14,494 nt of DNA from Chloroflexota bacterium (GTDB lineage: Bacteria; Chloroflexota; Dehalococcoidia; SM23-28-2; RBG-16-64-32): assembly GCA_005880075.1 (NCBI GenBank), contig VBJT01000018.1:2865-17358 (forward strand), written 5' to 3'. Numbering within the stretch: the stretch's first letter is position 1; each line of letters opens with the position of its first letter. This document shows, piece by piece, positions 7,499-13,791 of the stretch. The notes under the pieces were generated by a model, which searched no databases, was not told where the DNA came from, and saw only the letters and a list, made by a program, of their open reading frames with translations. The position numbers were made by a program, and so were the translations under genes.

Positions 7499-7907
7499 CT
7501 ACAGGTTCTTCTCCAGCTCCCACATGTCTCGCAGTGGCACGCCGTCGCGACCGGTCGATGGCACGCCCGGCTTCCGCGCTCGCACTCGGTCCATCGCGTC
7601 CAGATGGAGCCGCACGAGCCGGTAGCCACGCCCGATGTAGAAGTTCAACGCCTGCACGTTGTCGTTCGTCGTCGCGACGACAACCGTCTTCACCCCCCGC
7701 GTGCGTAGCTCCTCCTCCGCCGCGTCCATGATGCGCGTGCCTGTTCCGCCTCCCTGCGGGTCCGCATGCACCGAGACGATCGATACCCTCGACGTCCGCG
7801 GGCTCGTACTCTCGAAGCAGACCTACGACCGGCGGCCCGCCTGTGAATTCCCGCCAGTCCGCCTCGATCTCTACAGGCGTCGCGGGGCGGATCTGCGGCT
7901 CTCCCAC
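7499..7907 (-). pseudogene. GNAT family N-acetyltransferase, frameshifted with an internal loss
   Basis: GNAT enzymes transfer an acetyl group from acetyl-CoA to an amine. Translation would start at GTG 7907 behind a strong GGAGGTGAT. The first frame gives IRPATPVEIEADW (a typical GNAT opening) and GPPVVGLLREYEPADVEG. The other frame takes over near 7780 with IVSVHADPQGGGTGTRIM, the acetyl-CoA binding motif A (Q/RxxGxG/A), then TTNDNVQALNFYIGRGYRLVRLH (motif B) and VPLRDMWELEK. From memory, the intact family has roughly 25-35 more residues between these parts (strands 2-3), so a deletion that is not a multiple of three is inferred. The 3' half alone is open from an internal GTG at 7771, but without its N-terminal strands it would not be a complete fold. 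It is the last gene of the ABC operon; its substrate is unknown. Confidence 0.65.
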
Positions 7908-7908
7908 G

Positions 7909-7917
7909 ATCACCTCC
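7909..7917 (-). promoter_or_regulatory. Strong Shine-Dalgarno for the GNAT gene
   Basis: GGAGGTGAT matches the anti-Shine-Dalgarno almost completely. Counting from GGAGG, it lies 5 nt before GTG 7907. It overlaps the last codons and stop of the dppC-like gene. A second GTG at 7913 would make a GTGA overlap but lies inside the site itself. Confidence 0.55.
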
Positions 7918-8875
7918 GCCGCGGCGAAAGTATGTCGGTCAGCGCATCGCCAAGCAGGTTGAAAGACAGCATCAGCGAGGCGACGACGATTGTTGGCGCG
8001 AACAGCAGTAGAGGATGAGCGCGTACGTTTGTCGGCCCGGCGTACTGGAAGATCATTACCCCGAAGCTGGCGTGGTCCTCCACGCCGATGCCGAGGAACG
8101 TTAGCGAAACCTCCGCCAGGGCGACCGCTCCCAGCGAGAGCGTAATCGTGACCACCATGATATTCGTTAGCTGTGGCAAGAGATGGCGGAAGAGGATGCG
8201 CGGCGTCGAACTGCCGATCGCCTTTGCCGCAAGCACGTAATTGGCCTCCCGCAGGGATAGCACTTGCGAGCGGACAAGTCGCGCCATACCCACCCATCCG
8301 AAAATCGAAAGGGCCAGCGATAGCAAGAAGAAGTTCGGAGCGCCTGATCTTGCCAGGCCGCCTATTCCGCTAATGTTCTCGATGTCACTGAACACGCTCT
8401 TGATTCGGTCTTTCATCGTTGCGTTGATGATCAATATGAGAAGAAATGTCGGCACCGAGTACAGCGCGTCGGCCACCCTCATGATGACGCTGTCCACACG
8501 CCCAGCGAAGTATCCGGTCGTGAGGCCTAACGAGACGCCCAGGATAAGACTTCCGCCGATTACGGTGAGGGCCGAGATTATCACCGTCGTCTGAGCGGAC
8601 CATATAAGGCGGGAAAGGACATCTCGCCCCAGGCGGTCCGTTCCGAGTAAGTGCTCACTACTCGGCGAGGCAAACGTGTTGTGCAAGTCCGCGTCGTCGA
8701 AGTGGTACGGCGCGACAACCGGCGCGAGAACGCCGGCGGTATACACGACAAGGATGATGACGATCGCGGCGACCGCGACAGGCCGCCGCGCCAACCGCCG
8801 GAAAAACCGAAATTGCGGGGGCCTTCGTATTTCACCTGCTTCGAGACTCCCGGCCGTTAGTTCCGCCTGGTTCAC
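7910..8875 (-). CDS. dppC: Dipeptide/oligopeptide ABC transporter permease, DppC/OppC type
   Basis: This 321-residue membrane protein forms half of the translocation channel of a peptide-type importer. It has the N-terminal OppC-like segment (PVAVAAIVIILVVYTAGVLAPVVAP, helix 1 around residues 33-55), the LGTDRLGRDVLSRLIWSA motif typical of DppC, and five further hydrophobic stretches. The EAA loop is EANYVLAAKAIGSSTPRILFRHLLP, which docks on the ATPase, and the C-terminus is FNLLGDALTDILSPR. It looks complete. Its GTG start shares GTGA with the stop of the dppB-like gene upstream. No ATPase gene is present in this operon as seen here, so the transporter must use ATP-binding subunits encoded elsewhere. 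Confidence 0.9.
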   Translation of the reverse strand: MNQAELTAGSLEAGEIRRPPQFRFFRRLARRPVAVAAIVIILVVYTAGVLAPVVAPYHFDDADLHNTFASPSSEHLLGTDRLGRDVLSRLIWSAQTTVIISALTVIGGSLILGVSLGLTTGYFAGRVDSVIMRVADALYSVPTFLLILIINATMKDRIKSVFSDIENISGIGGLARSGAPNFFLLSLALSIFGWVGMARLVRSQVLSLREANYVLAAKAIGSSTPRILFRHLLPQLTNIMVVTITLSLGAVALAEVSLTFLGIGVEDHASFGVMIFQYAGPTNVRAHPLLLFAPTIVVASLMLSFNLLGDALTDILSPRRR

Positions 8876-9783
8876 GTTCGTCCCTCGGCCGACAGCCGGA
8901 TACGCGGGTCGATGAACCCATAAGCAATGTCAACGAGCAGCATTGCCAGCTGGAAGACAAGCGCCCCCAGCAGCACGATTGCCATGATGCTGTCGTAATC
9001 GCGGCTCCCAATCGATTCGAAGGCGTACAGGCCGATACCGGGTATACCAAGGAGCGTCTCGAGGATGATAGAACCCGTGAACAGACTCGCCAGCTCGAAG
9101 CCCATGAGCGTGGCAATCGGCAGCAATGCGTTCCGGATGACGTGCCGCGTGATCACCGGGTACTCATTCAAGCCCTTCGCGCGCGCCGTTCGGACGAAGT
9201 CCTGGTCCAGCACATCGAGCACTTGCGCGCGCATGTAGCGGGCGAGTCCGGCGACGCTGACAAGCGTCAGCGCAAGGACGGGCAGGATCGCCTCGGCGGA
9301 AAATATGCCTATCTGCACCCCGAAGAGGTTTCGTTCGTGCCAACCACCGGTGGGCAGCCAGCCGAGCTTCACCGCGAATAACCATTGAAGGAGCGGCACA
9401 GACACTAGGACCGGTACCGACGCGAGGAGCACAAATGCTCCGATGGACAGCGGGTCCAGCCAGGTACCGCGTCGCAGAGCGGCCCAGGTGCCGACCGGAA
9501 TGCCGATCCCGAAGGTGAGGAGCATCACTACCGCGTTGTACTGCAACGTCACCCAAAGGCGTGGGAAGATGACGTCCTGCACATCCGTGCCCCTGTACTT
9601 CACGCTTTGGCCGAAGTCTCCACGAACGGCCTTCCCAATGTACCGGATGTACTGCTCATAGACGGGGTCGTTCAGGCCGCGTTCTTGACGGATGCGCTCG
9701 ATCGTCTCAGGTCTCGCCCGGGGCCCGGCCTGAATCTCAACGTAATCGCTCGGCGCATAGCGCCCGAGGGCGAGGCCGTTCAC
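8872..9783 (-). CDS. dppB: Dipeptide/oligopeptide ABC transporter permease, DppB/OppB type, apparently lacking its first membrane helix
   Basis: This is the other half of the channel. The 303 residues include ETIERIRQERGLNDPVYEQYIRYI and GDFGQSV in the periplasmic/extracellular loop, helices at about 80-100, 115-135, 160-180, 215-240 and 270-290, the EAA loop DFVRTARAKGLNEYPVITRHVIRNALLP, and the C-terminal GFIDPRIRL. Family members open with about 25-30 more residues (RRL plus a hydrophobic helix) before the PGDPV-like motif, here APSDYVE. That segment is missing: the frame is closed by a TAG 6 nt before GTG 9783, and only 15 nt separate that GTG from the preceding gene's stop. Either the 5' end has been deleted or the assembly lost it. 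Without helix 1, function is doubtful. Confidence 0.8.
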   Translation of the reverse strand: MNGLALGRYAPSDYVEIQAGPRARPETIERIRQERGLNDPVYEQYIRYIGKAVRGDFGQSVKYRGTDVQDVIFPRLWVTLQYNAVVMLLTFGIGIPVGTWAALRRGTWLDPLSIGAFVLLASVPVLVSVPLLQWLFAVKLGWLPTGGWHERNLFGVQIGIFSAEAILPVLALTLVSVAGLARYMRAQVLDVLDQDFVRTARAKGLNEYPVITRHVIRNALLPIATLMGFELASLFTGSIILETLLGIPGIGLYAFESIGSRDYDSIMAIVLLGALVFQLAMLLVDIAYGFIDPRIRLSAEGRT

Positions 9784-9798
9784 CGGCTAGGGCCCTCG

Positions 9799-11433
9799 TC
9801 AGCGCTCGATGGTGACGTATCTCATCCGTGGGATTACAAAGGGCGCATTCACGAAATTCTTCACGTAAGGCTTCACCAGAACGCTGTCCTGACCAAAGAA
9901 AAGCGGTACCCAGGGCGCGTCGTCAACGATCAGCTTCTCGGCCTCTTGGTAGTCGCTTACCCTTTTCGCCTGGTCGCTTTCTGTCCGGGCGCCATCGAGA
10001 AGCTCATCGACCTTTGGATTCGAGTACTTCGTCTCATTGTCGGGACTCTGCGAGTGTAGTTTGATCTCGAGGAAGTTCTGCGGGTCTGGATAGTCGGCGA
10101 TCCACCCAAGCGAGAACATCTTGAAATTGCCCTTGTCGATATCCCTCAGAAAGATCCCTAGCTCTTCCTGCTCGATCTGGATATCGACCCCCAGGTTTTG
10201 CTTCCATAACGCCGTCACCGCCGCCAGCGCCTCGCTCGGCGCCGCTCCCTGACCGGAGGTCAGGAGCGTCACGTCCTTAAGTATGTCCGGGCCGCCGGCT
10301 TCGTCGAGAAGTGCCTTCGCCCCTTCGGGATCATACGCAATGCCCGCTAGGTTCTGATCGTAGCCAGGCATGCCGGGGGGCAGGACACCTTTGGCCGGTA
10401 GCAGGATGTCCATCAGCACAGTCTTCGCCACCAGGTCCTTGTCCGTCGCCATTGCGAAAGCTTTCCGGACGCGCGGGTCGTTAAAGGGCGCTTCCTGCGT
10501 GTTGAACCCGATGTAGTCGGTTGACATATTCGCGCCCGTCCGGTACTCCTTGTTCAGCGGCTCGCTAACGTCGACCTCATTGTTTTCGTACATCACGAGC
10601 GACGAGCCTCCGCTCAAGAGATAGGTGATTTCACTGAGCGACGGCTTGCGATCGAGGTAGAACTGCGGGTTCGCCTCGAGCACGACACGCTGGCCTAGCA
10701 CGAACTCCTTCATCTTGAACGGCCCCGTCCCGTTCGGGTGCTGCGTCCAGTCCGCGCCCTGGAAACACGTGGAATTGCCGACCTCACGCCGGTCCACGAC
10801 GTACGCGGTAGGGTATGTTAGCTTGTCCAGAAAGTAGACGATCGGGTCCTTGATCGTAATCTCCAGCGTGTCGTCGTTGATTACCTTGACCCCGCTTACC
10901 TCTTGGGCCCGCCCCGCGAGGAAGTCATCCACGCCCACGATGTCGTTCAGATAGACCTCAGCAACGGTCGACTGAGTGTTGGGGTTCAGCGCCCGCTCCA
11001 TCGAGAACTTGAAGTCATCAGCCACAACGCGGCGAGACCCATCGTGGAACTCGACATTCTTGCGTAGGTGGAACGTATAGACCTTGCCGTCCCCGCTCGT
11101 ATCCCAGCTTTCGGCGATGTCCGGAATTATCTTCAGGTCCTTGTCGAACGAGACCAGGCCTGAGAACAGCTCTACGATGTACGCCGCCGAATCGGCGTCT
11201 GACGCGCAGGCCGGATCGAGCGATATCGGGTCGCCGCCGAACAGACGCAGCTCGCCCGCCACCCGCTGCGGCAGCTGCGCCGTAGCCGCCGGGCTCGTCT
11301 GGGAGCCATTCTGGGCGGAGCTCGAATCGTTCCCCCCGCCGGTCGCCAAGAGCGCTATCGAAAGCCCGCCGAGAACGACAATCAGCACCACGCCTATGCC
11401 GGTAAGTGTGAGGACGAGTCTGCGGGTTTCCAT
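9799..11433 (-). CDS. Peptide-type ABC transporter substrate-binding protein (SBP_bac_5)
   Basis: This 544-residue extracytoplasmic receptor delivers peptides or other solutes to the DppB/DppC channel. An N-terminal hydrophobic segment (about residues 7-30) is followed by a Gly/Ser/Asn/Gln-rich linker. There is no lipobox cysteine (ALLATGGG where LAAC is common), so it should be a membrane-tethered or secreted form. Family marks are SLDPACASDADSA, LRKNVEFHDGS, DDFKFSMERALNP, NGTGPFKMKEFVLGQRVVLEANPQFY, YIGFNTQEAPFNDPRVRKAFAMATDK, PPGMPGYDQ and WIADYPDPQNFLE. The stretch YENNEVDVSEPLNKEYR appears about 15-20 residues shorter than in relatives (from memory), possibly an in-frame loss near 10555-10580. 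The ATG at 11433 has no clear Shine-Dalgarno. It is the first gene of the ABC operon. Confidence 0.9.
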   Translation of the reverse strand: METRRLVLTLTGIGVVLIVVLGGLSIALLATGGGNDSSSAQNGSQTSPAATAQLPQRVAGELRLFGGDPISLDPACASDADSAAYIVELFSGLVSFDKDLKIIPDIAESWDTSGDGKVYTFHLRKNVEFHDGSRRVVADDFKFSMERALNPNTQSTVAEVYLNDIVGVDDFLAGRAQEVSGVKVINDDTLEITIKDPIVYFLDKLTYPTAYVVDRREVGNSTCFQGADWTQHPNGTGPFKMKEFVLGQRVVLEANPQFYLDRKPSLSEITYLLSGGSSLVMYENNEVDVSEPLNKEYRTGANMSTDYIGFNTQEAPFNDPRVRKAFAMATDKDLVAKTVLMDILLPAKGVLPPGMPGYDQNLAGIAYDPEGAKALLDEAGGPDILKDVTLLTSGQGAAPSEALAAVTALWKQNLGVDIQIEQEELGIFLRDIDKGNFKMFSLGWIADYPDPQNFLEIKLHSQSPDNETKYSNPKVDELLDGARTESDQAKRVSDYQEAEKLIVDDAPWVPLFFGQDSVLVKPYVKNFVNAPFVIPRMRYVTIER

Positions 11434-11482
11434 GCGTGCTAACTAGAGAACGCGGGCCGGTTGGCTTTGGTTTGCCTACGTT

Positions 11483-11488
11483 ATGTTA
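11483..11488 (-). promoter_or_regulatory. Weak candidate -10 box for the ABC operon
   Basis: TAACAT, with TG directly before it, lies about 50 nt upstream of the substrate-binding protein ATG. No good -35 partner is present at 16-18 nt. It lacks the exact TGn spacing seen at the other promoters here, so support is weak. Confidence 0.25.
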
Positions 11489-11585
11489 CAGGAGCCCGGC
11501 GCAAGGAACCACAAGCCGTCGCTGCGGGCAGACCCTATGGGCGGATGACTTCACGGGCAGATGACCTCGATTACAACGACTTCGT

Positions 11586-11622
11586 CCCGTTCGTGGTGAG
11601 GCTCGCTCGAACCATGAGCGGG
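11586..11622 (+). repeat. REP-like palindrome, copy 1
   Basis: CCCGTTCGTGGT (11586-11597) pairs along its whole length with ACCATGAGCGGG (11611-11622): 12 pairs with two G-T wobbles. The interior GAG-GCTCG-CTC makes a second small stem. Sequences of this kind (CGTTCGTGGTGAG...CGAACCATGA) are familiar as dispersed intergenic repeats in GC-rich bacteria (from memory). The same family recurs inverted at 11865-11903. Confidence 0.7.
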
Positions 11623-11650
11623 GGCACCCACCGCCTGACTTGATCAGTGA

Positions 11651-11848
11651 CATCCGCCGCTTGCAGACATTAACTCGTCTCTGCTACAAGGCTCCGCGTA
11701 TTCCACGCGCCCTTTCCCTCCCCCTGAGAAGCGATTGTTGCCGAACGTCAAAATTAAGGCCTGGTCGCGCGAGAAGAACTGGGCATTCGCCCGACGCGAC
11801 TGGCTGGCGCTGAAGGAGCTATCCGTAAGGCGCACTCCCCGTCGCTGA
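11651..11848 (+). pseudogene. Possible C-terminal remnant of a GIY-YIG family nuclease
   Basis: An open plus-strand frame without a usable start runs from a TGA at 11648-11650 to a TGA at 11846-11848. Its end reads KIKAWSREKNWAFARRDW then LALKELS. This resembles the tail of small GIY-YIG proteins (xxIKGWxRxKKxALIxxxWxxL), which follows the catalytic domain. Nothing like the GIY-YIG motif itself is visible upstream in any frame, so only a decayed tail would remain. The match rests on a short motif and could be chance. It lies convergent to aspS and between the two REP-like palindromes. Confidence 0.3.
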
Positions 11849-11864
11849 CCATCGGAGCGTGCTG

Positions 11865-11903
11865 CCCCGCGTTCATCCTTAGAGCAACCTCAGGACGAAC
11901 GGG
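11865..11903 (-). repeat. REP-like palindrome, copy 2, between the remnant and the aspS 3' end
   Basis: On the minus strand GTTCGTCCT (11900-11892) pairs with AGGATGAAC (11879-11871), 9 pairs with one wobble. An inner GAG-GTTG-CTC stem and a CCC/GGG outer extension add to it. It shares CCCGTTCGT, GAGG and ATGA with copy 1, but the central GGT/ACC of copy 1 is CCT/AGG here, so pairing is kept while sequence changes. It lies about 40 bp past the aspS stop and could end transcription from both sides, though without a T-run. Confidence 0.65.
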
Positions 11904-11943
11904 CACCCGCCTCGCCTAATGAGTAGCCGTCCGCCGTAATCGC

Positions 11944-13761
11944 TCATCCGCCTTCGCGTTCATCCTCCACCTCGGTCACCGCGATGTGCAGCTCACGCAG
12001 CTGCTCCGGCGAAACCGTCGTCGGCGCGCCCGTAAGCGGCTCGGATGCGCTCTTCGTCTTCGGGAAGGCGATCACCTCGCGGATGTCAGGCTGGCCGGTC
12101 AACACCGCCAGCAGCCGGTCGATGCCTGCGCCAATGCCCGCGTGAGGCGGAGCGCCGTACTCGAACGCCTCCAGCATGTGCCCGAACTTCCGCCCGGCCT
12201 CCTCCGCTGATATTCCCAGCATGGCGAAGACCTTCTCCTGTAGATCGCGCCGATGGATCCGAATCGATCCGCTGAACAGCTCCCAGCCGTTGCAGACGAG
12301 GTCGTACGCCCGTGAACGTACCCGCCCCGGTTCGCTGTCGATCAGAGCAAAGTCCTCCTCCCGCGGCGACGTGAACGGGTGGTGCATTGACACCCAGCGG
12401 CTCTCCGTCTCGCTCCACTCGAAAAGAGGTACGTCCTTCAGGAACACGAAGGCGAGCACGTTTGGGTCATACAGTCTGAGTCGGTCTGCCAGCTCGCGCC
12501 GCAGCCCATCGAGCGCCCGGTTGACGACGGCTGGCCGGTCGGCCACAAGGAGCAGCATATCGCCGCGCTTGGCGCTGGCGACGCGCGCCATCTCCTTAGC
12601 CTCCTCGAGGGTGAAATACTTCGCGACCGGGGACCGGATCTCTTCTTCGGCCAGCGTCTCAATACTCCCTTCGCCCAGGAAAGCCATCGAGACGAGGCCC
12701 TTAGCGCCGTATTGCTGGACGAACGTCGTCAGATCATCGGTCTGCTTGCGGCTAAATTCCGCCCCGCCGGGTACGCAGAGCCCTCGCACCATACCACCCG
12801 ACGCCAACACCTGCCGGAAGACCGCGAACTCCGTGTCGCGGAGCGCCTCGCTGAAGTCGCTCAGCTCCAGGCCGTAACGCAAGTCCGGCTTGTCGCTCCC
12901 GAAGCGGCGCACCGACTCCTCGTACATCATTCGAGGGAAGGGATGCGCCTGCACCGGGCGCTCGGGAAACAGCGACTGGGCCAGGCTGTAGTACAGCTCC
13001 TCTGTCAGCCCGAAGATGTCCTCCTCGTCCGACACGAAGCTCACCTCGAGGTCCAGTTGCGTGTGCTCCGGCTGGCGGTCGGCGCGCAGGTCCTCGTCGC
13101 GCAGACAGCGGGCGATCTGGAAGTAGCGCTCGAACCCCGCCACCATCAGCAGCTGCTTGAACTGCTGGGGCGACTGCGGCAGCGCGTAGAAGTGCCCGGC
13201 GTGCACCCGGCTGGGCACCAGATAATCGCGCGCGCCCTCGGGTGTCGGGGCCGTAAGCAGCGGCGTCTCGATCTCCGTGAATCCGCGCTCGCTGAGGAAG
13301 TCGCGGATAAACTTCACGACGCGGTGGCGCGTGACGATGTTGTGATGCATCGTCTCGCGCCGCAGGTCGAGGTACCGGTACTTGAGCCGCAACAGCTCCT
13401 CGACCTCCGTCTCCTCCGTAATGTAGAAGGGCGGCGTCTTCGAAGGGTTCAGCACCTGCGCCTCGCTCACCCGTACCTCGATCTCGCCGGTCGGCAGCGC
13501 GGCGTTCTCCGTCCCCTTCGGCCGGCGGGCTACCGTTCCCTTCGCGAGAAGCACGTACTCGCCCCGGCACGAGTCGGCGACTGCATACGCCTCCGCGTTC
13601 TCCTGCGGATTGAACACCGTCTGCACCAGGCCGTCATGGTCGCGCAGGTCGATGAAGATGAGGCCGCCGTGGTCCCGCCGCCGGTGCACCCACCCGGCCA
13701 GCGATACCGTCTCGCCCTCGTGCGAGGGACGCAGCTGACCGCAGGAATGGCTCTTGAGCAT
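11944..13761 (-). CDS. aspS: Aspartyl-tRNA synthetase, predicted non-discriminating (Asp/Asn) type
   Basis: AspRS charges tRNA-Asp with aspartate. The 605-residue bacterial-type protein has an N-terminal OB-fold anticodon-binding domain (about 1-105) with WVHRRRDHGGLIFIDLRD, class II motif 1 (GFTEIETPLL with PEGARDYLVPSR after it), the QSPQQFKQLLMVAGFERYFQIA region, motif 2 FRDEDLR-type (CLRDEDLRADRQPEHTQLD), a GAD insertion, and motif 3 GAPPHAGIGAGIDRLLAVL. His31 and Gly83, counted from the chosen ATG, are the residues tied to relaxed tRNA specificity, so it probably also makes Asp-tRNA-Asn for GatCAB. The ATG at 13761 gives the normal MLKSHSCGQL opening. The frame is open to 13917, but that extension crosses the promoter and is not family-like. 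Confidence 0.96.
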   Translation of the reverse strand: MLKSHSCGQLRPSHEGETVSLAGWVHRRRDHGGLIFIDLRDHDGLVQTVFNPQENAEAYAVADSCRGEYVLLAKGTVARRPKGTENAALPTGEIEVRVSEAQVLNPSKTPPFYITEETEVEELLRLKYRYLDLRRETMHHNIVTRHRVVKFIRDFLSERGFTEIETPLLTAPTPEGARDYLVPSRVHAGHFYALPQSPQQFKQLLMVAGFERYFQIARCLRDEDLRADRQPEHTQLDLEVSFVSDEEDIFGLTEELYYSLAQSLFPERPVQAHPFPRMMYEESVRRFGSDKPDLRYGLELSDFSEALRDTEFAVFRQVLASGGMVRGLCVPGGAEFSRKQTDDLTTFVQQYGAKGLVSMAFLGEGSIETLAEEEIRSPVAKYFTLEEAKEMARVASAKRGDMLLLVADRPAVVNRALDGLRRELADRLRLYDPNVLAFVFLKDVPLFEWSETESRWVSMHHPFTSPREEDFALIDSEPGRVRSRAYDLVCNGWELFSGSIRIHRRDLQEKVFAMLGISAEEAGRKFGHMLEAFEYGAPPHAGIGAGIDRLLAVLTGQPDIREVIAFPKTKSASEPLTGAPTTVSPEQLRELHIAVTEVEDEREGG

Positions 13762-13770
13762 GGTGACGGT

Positions 13771-13779
13771 AGTGTAGCA
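13771..13779 (-). promoter_or_regulatory. Extended -10 promoter for aspS
   Basis: TGCTACACT (TGnTAnnnT) ends 9 nt before the aspS ATG, so the transcript should carry only 2-3 nt of leader. No -35 hexamer is recognisable. The ACCGTCACC between box and ATG contains no Shine-Dalgarno, which fits a near-leaderless message. Confidence 0.5.
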
Positions 13780-13791
13780 AACAGTGACCTT

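Larger units (their letters stand above)
11434..11943 (-). other. 510-bp stretch between the ABC operon and aspS without an intact gene
   Basis: This interval holds the presumed promoter of the ABC operon at its left end, two inverted REP-like palindromes (11586-11622 and 11865-11903) and, between them, a gene remnant on the plus strand. Short ORFs here (for example 11461-11643 on the plus strand) translate the palindrome itself and are not credible genes. No tRNA, SRP RNA or tmRNA signature was found. Confidence 0.6.

Noticed and set aside
6380..7708. A 442-codon open frame on the plus strand
   Set aside because: It is the reverse-strand shadow of tig, rich in Arg, His and Leu, with no domain-like motif. 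It crosses into the GNAT gene.
7401..8297. A 298-codon open frame on the minus strand
   Set aside because: Most of it lies out of frame inside the dppC-like gene and reads as Arg/Gly/Ala-rich filler. Only a short stretch (about 7907-7780) is real, as the first half of the broken GNAT gene.
11598..11620. T-loop-like GGTTCGAG on the minus strand, possible tRNA
   Set aside because: The rest of a tRNA (acceptor stem, anticodon arm, GGTTCGANTCC) is missing. The sequence belongs to the palindrome.
11461..11643. Small plus-strand ORF
   Set aside because: Its end (NDFVPFVVRLARTMSGGTHRL) is a translation of the REP-like palindrome, a common false gene.
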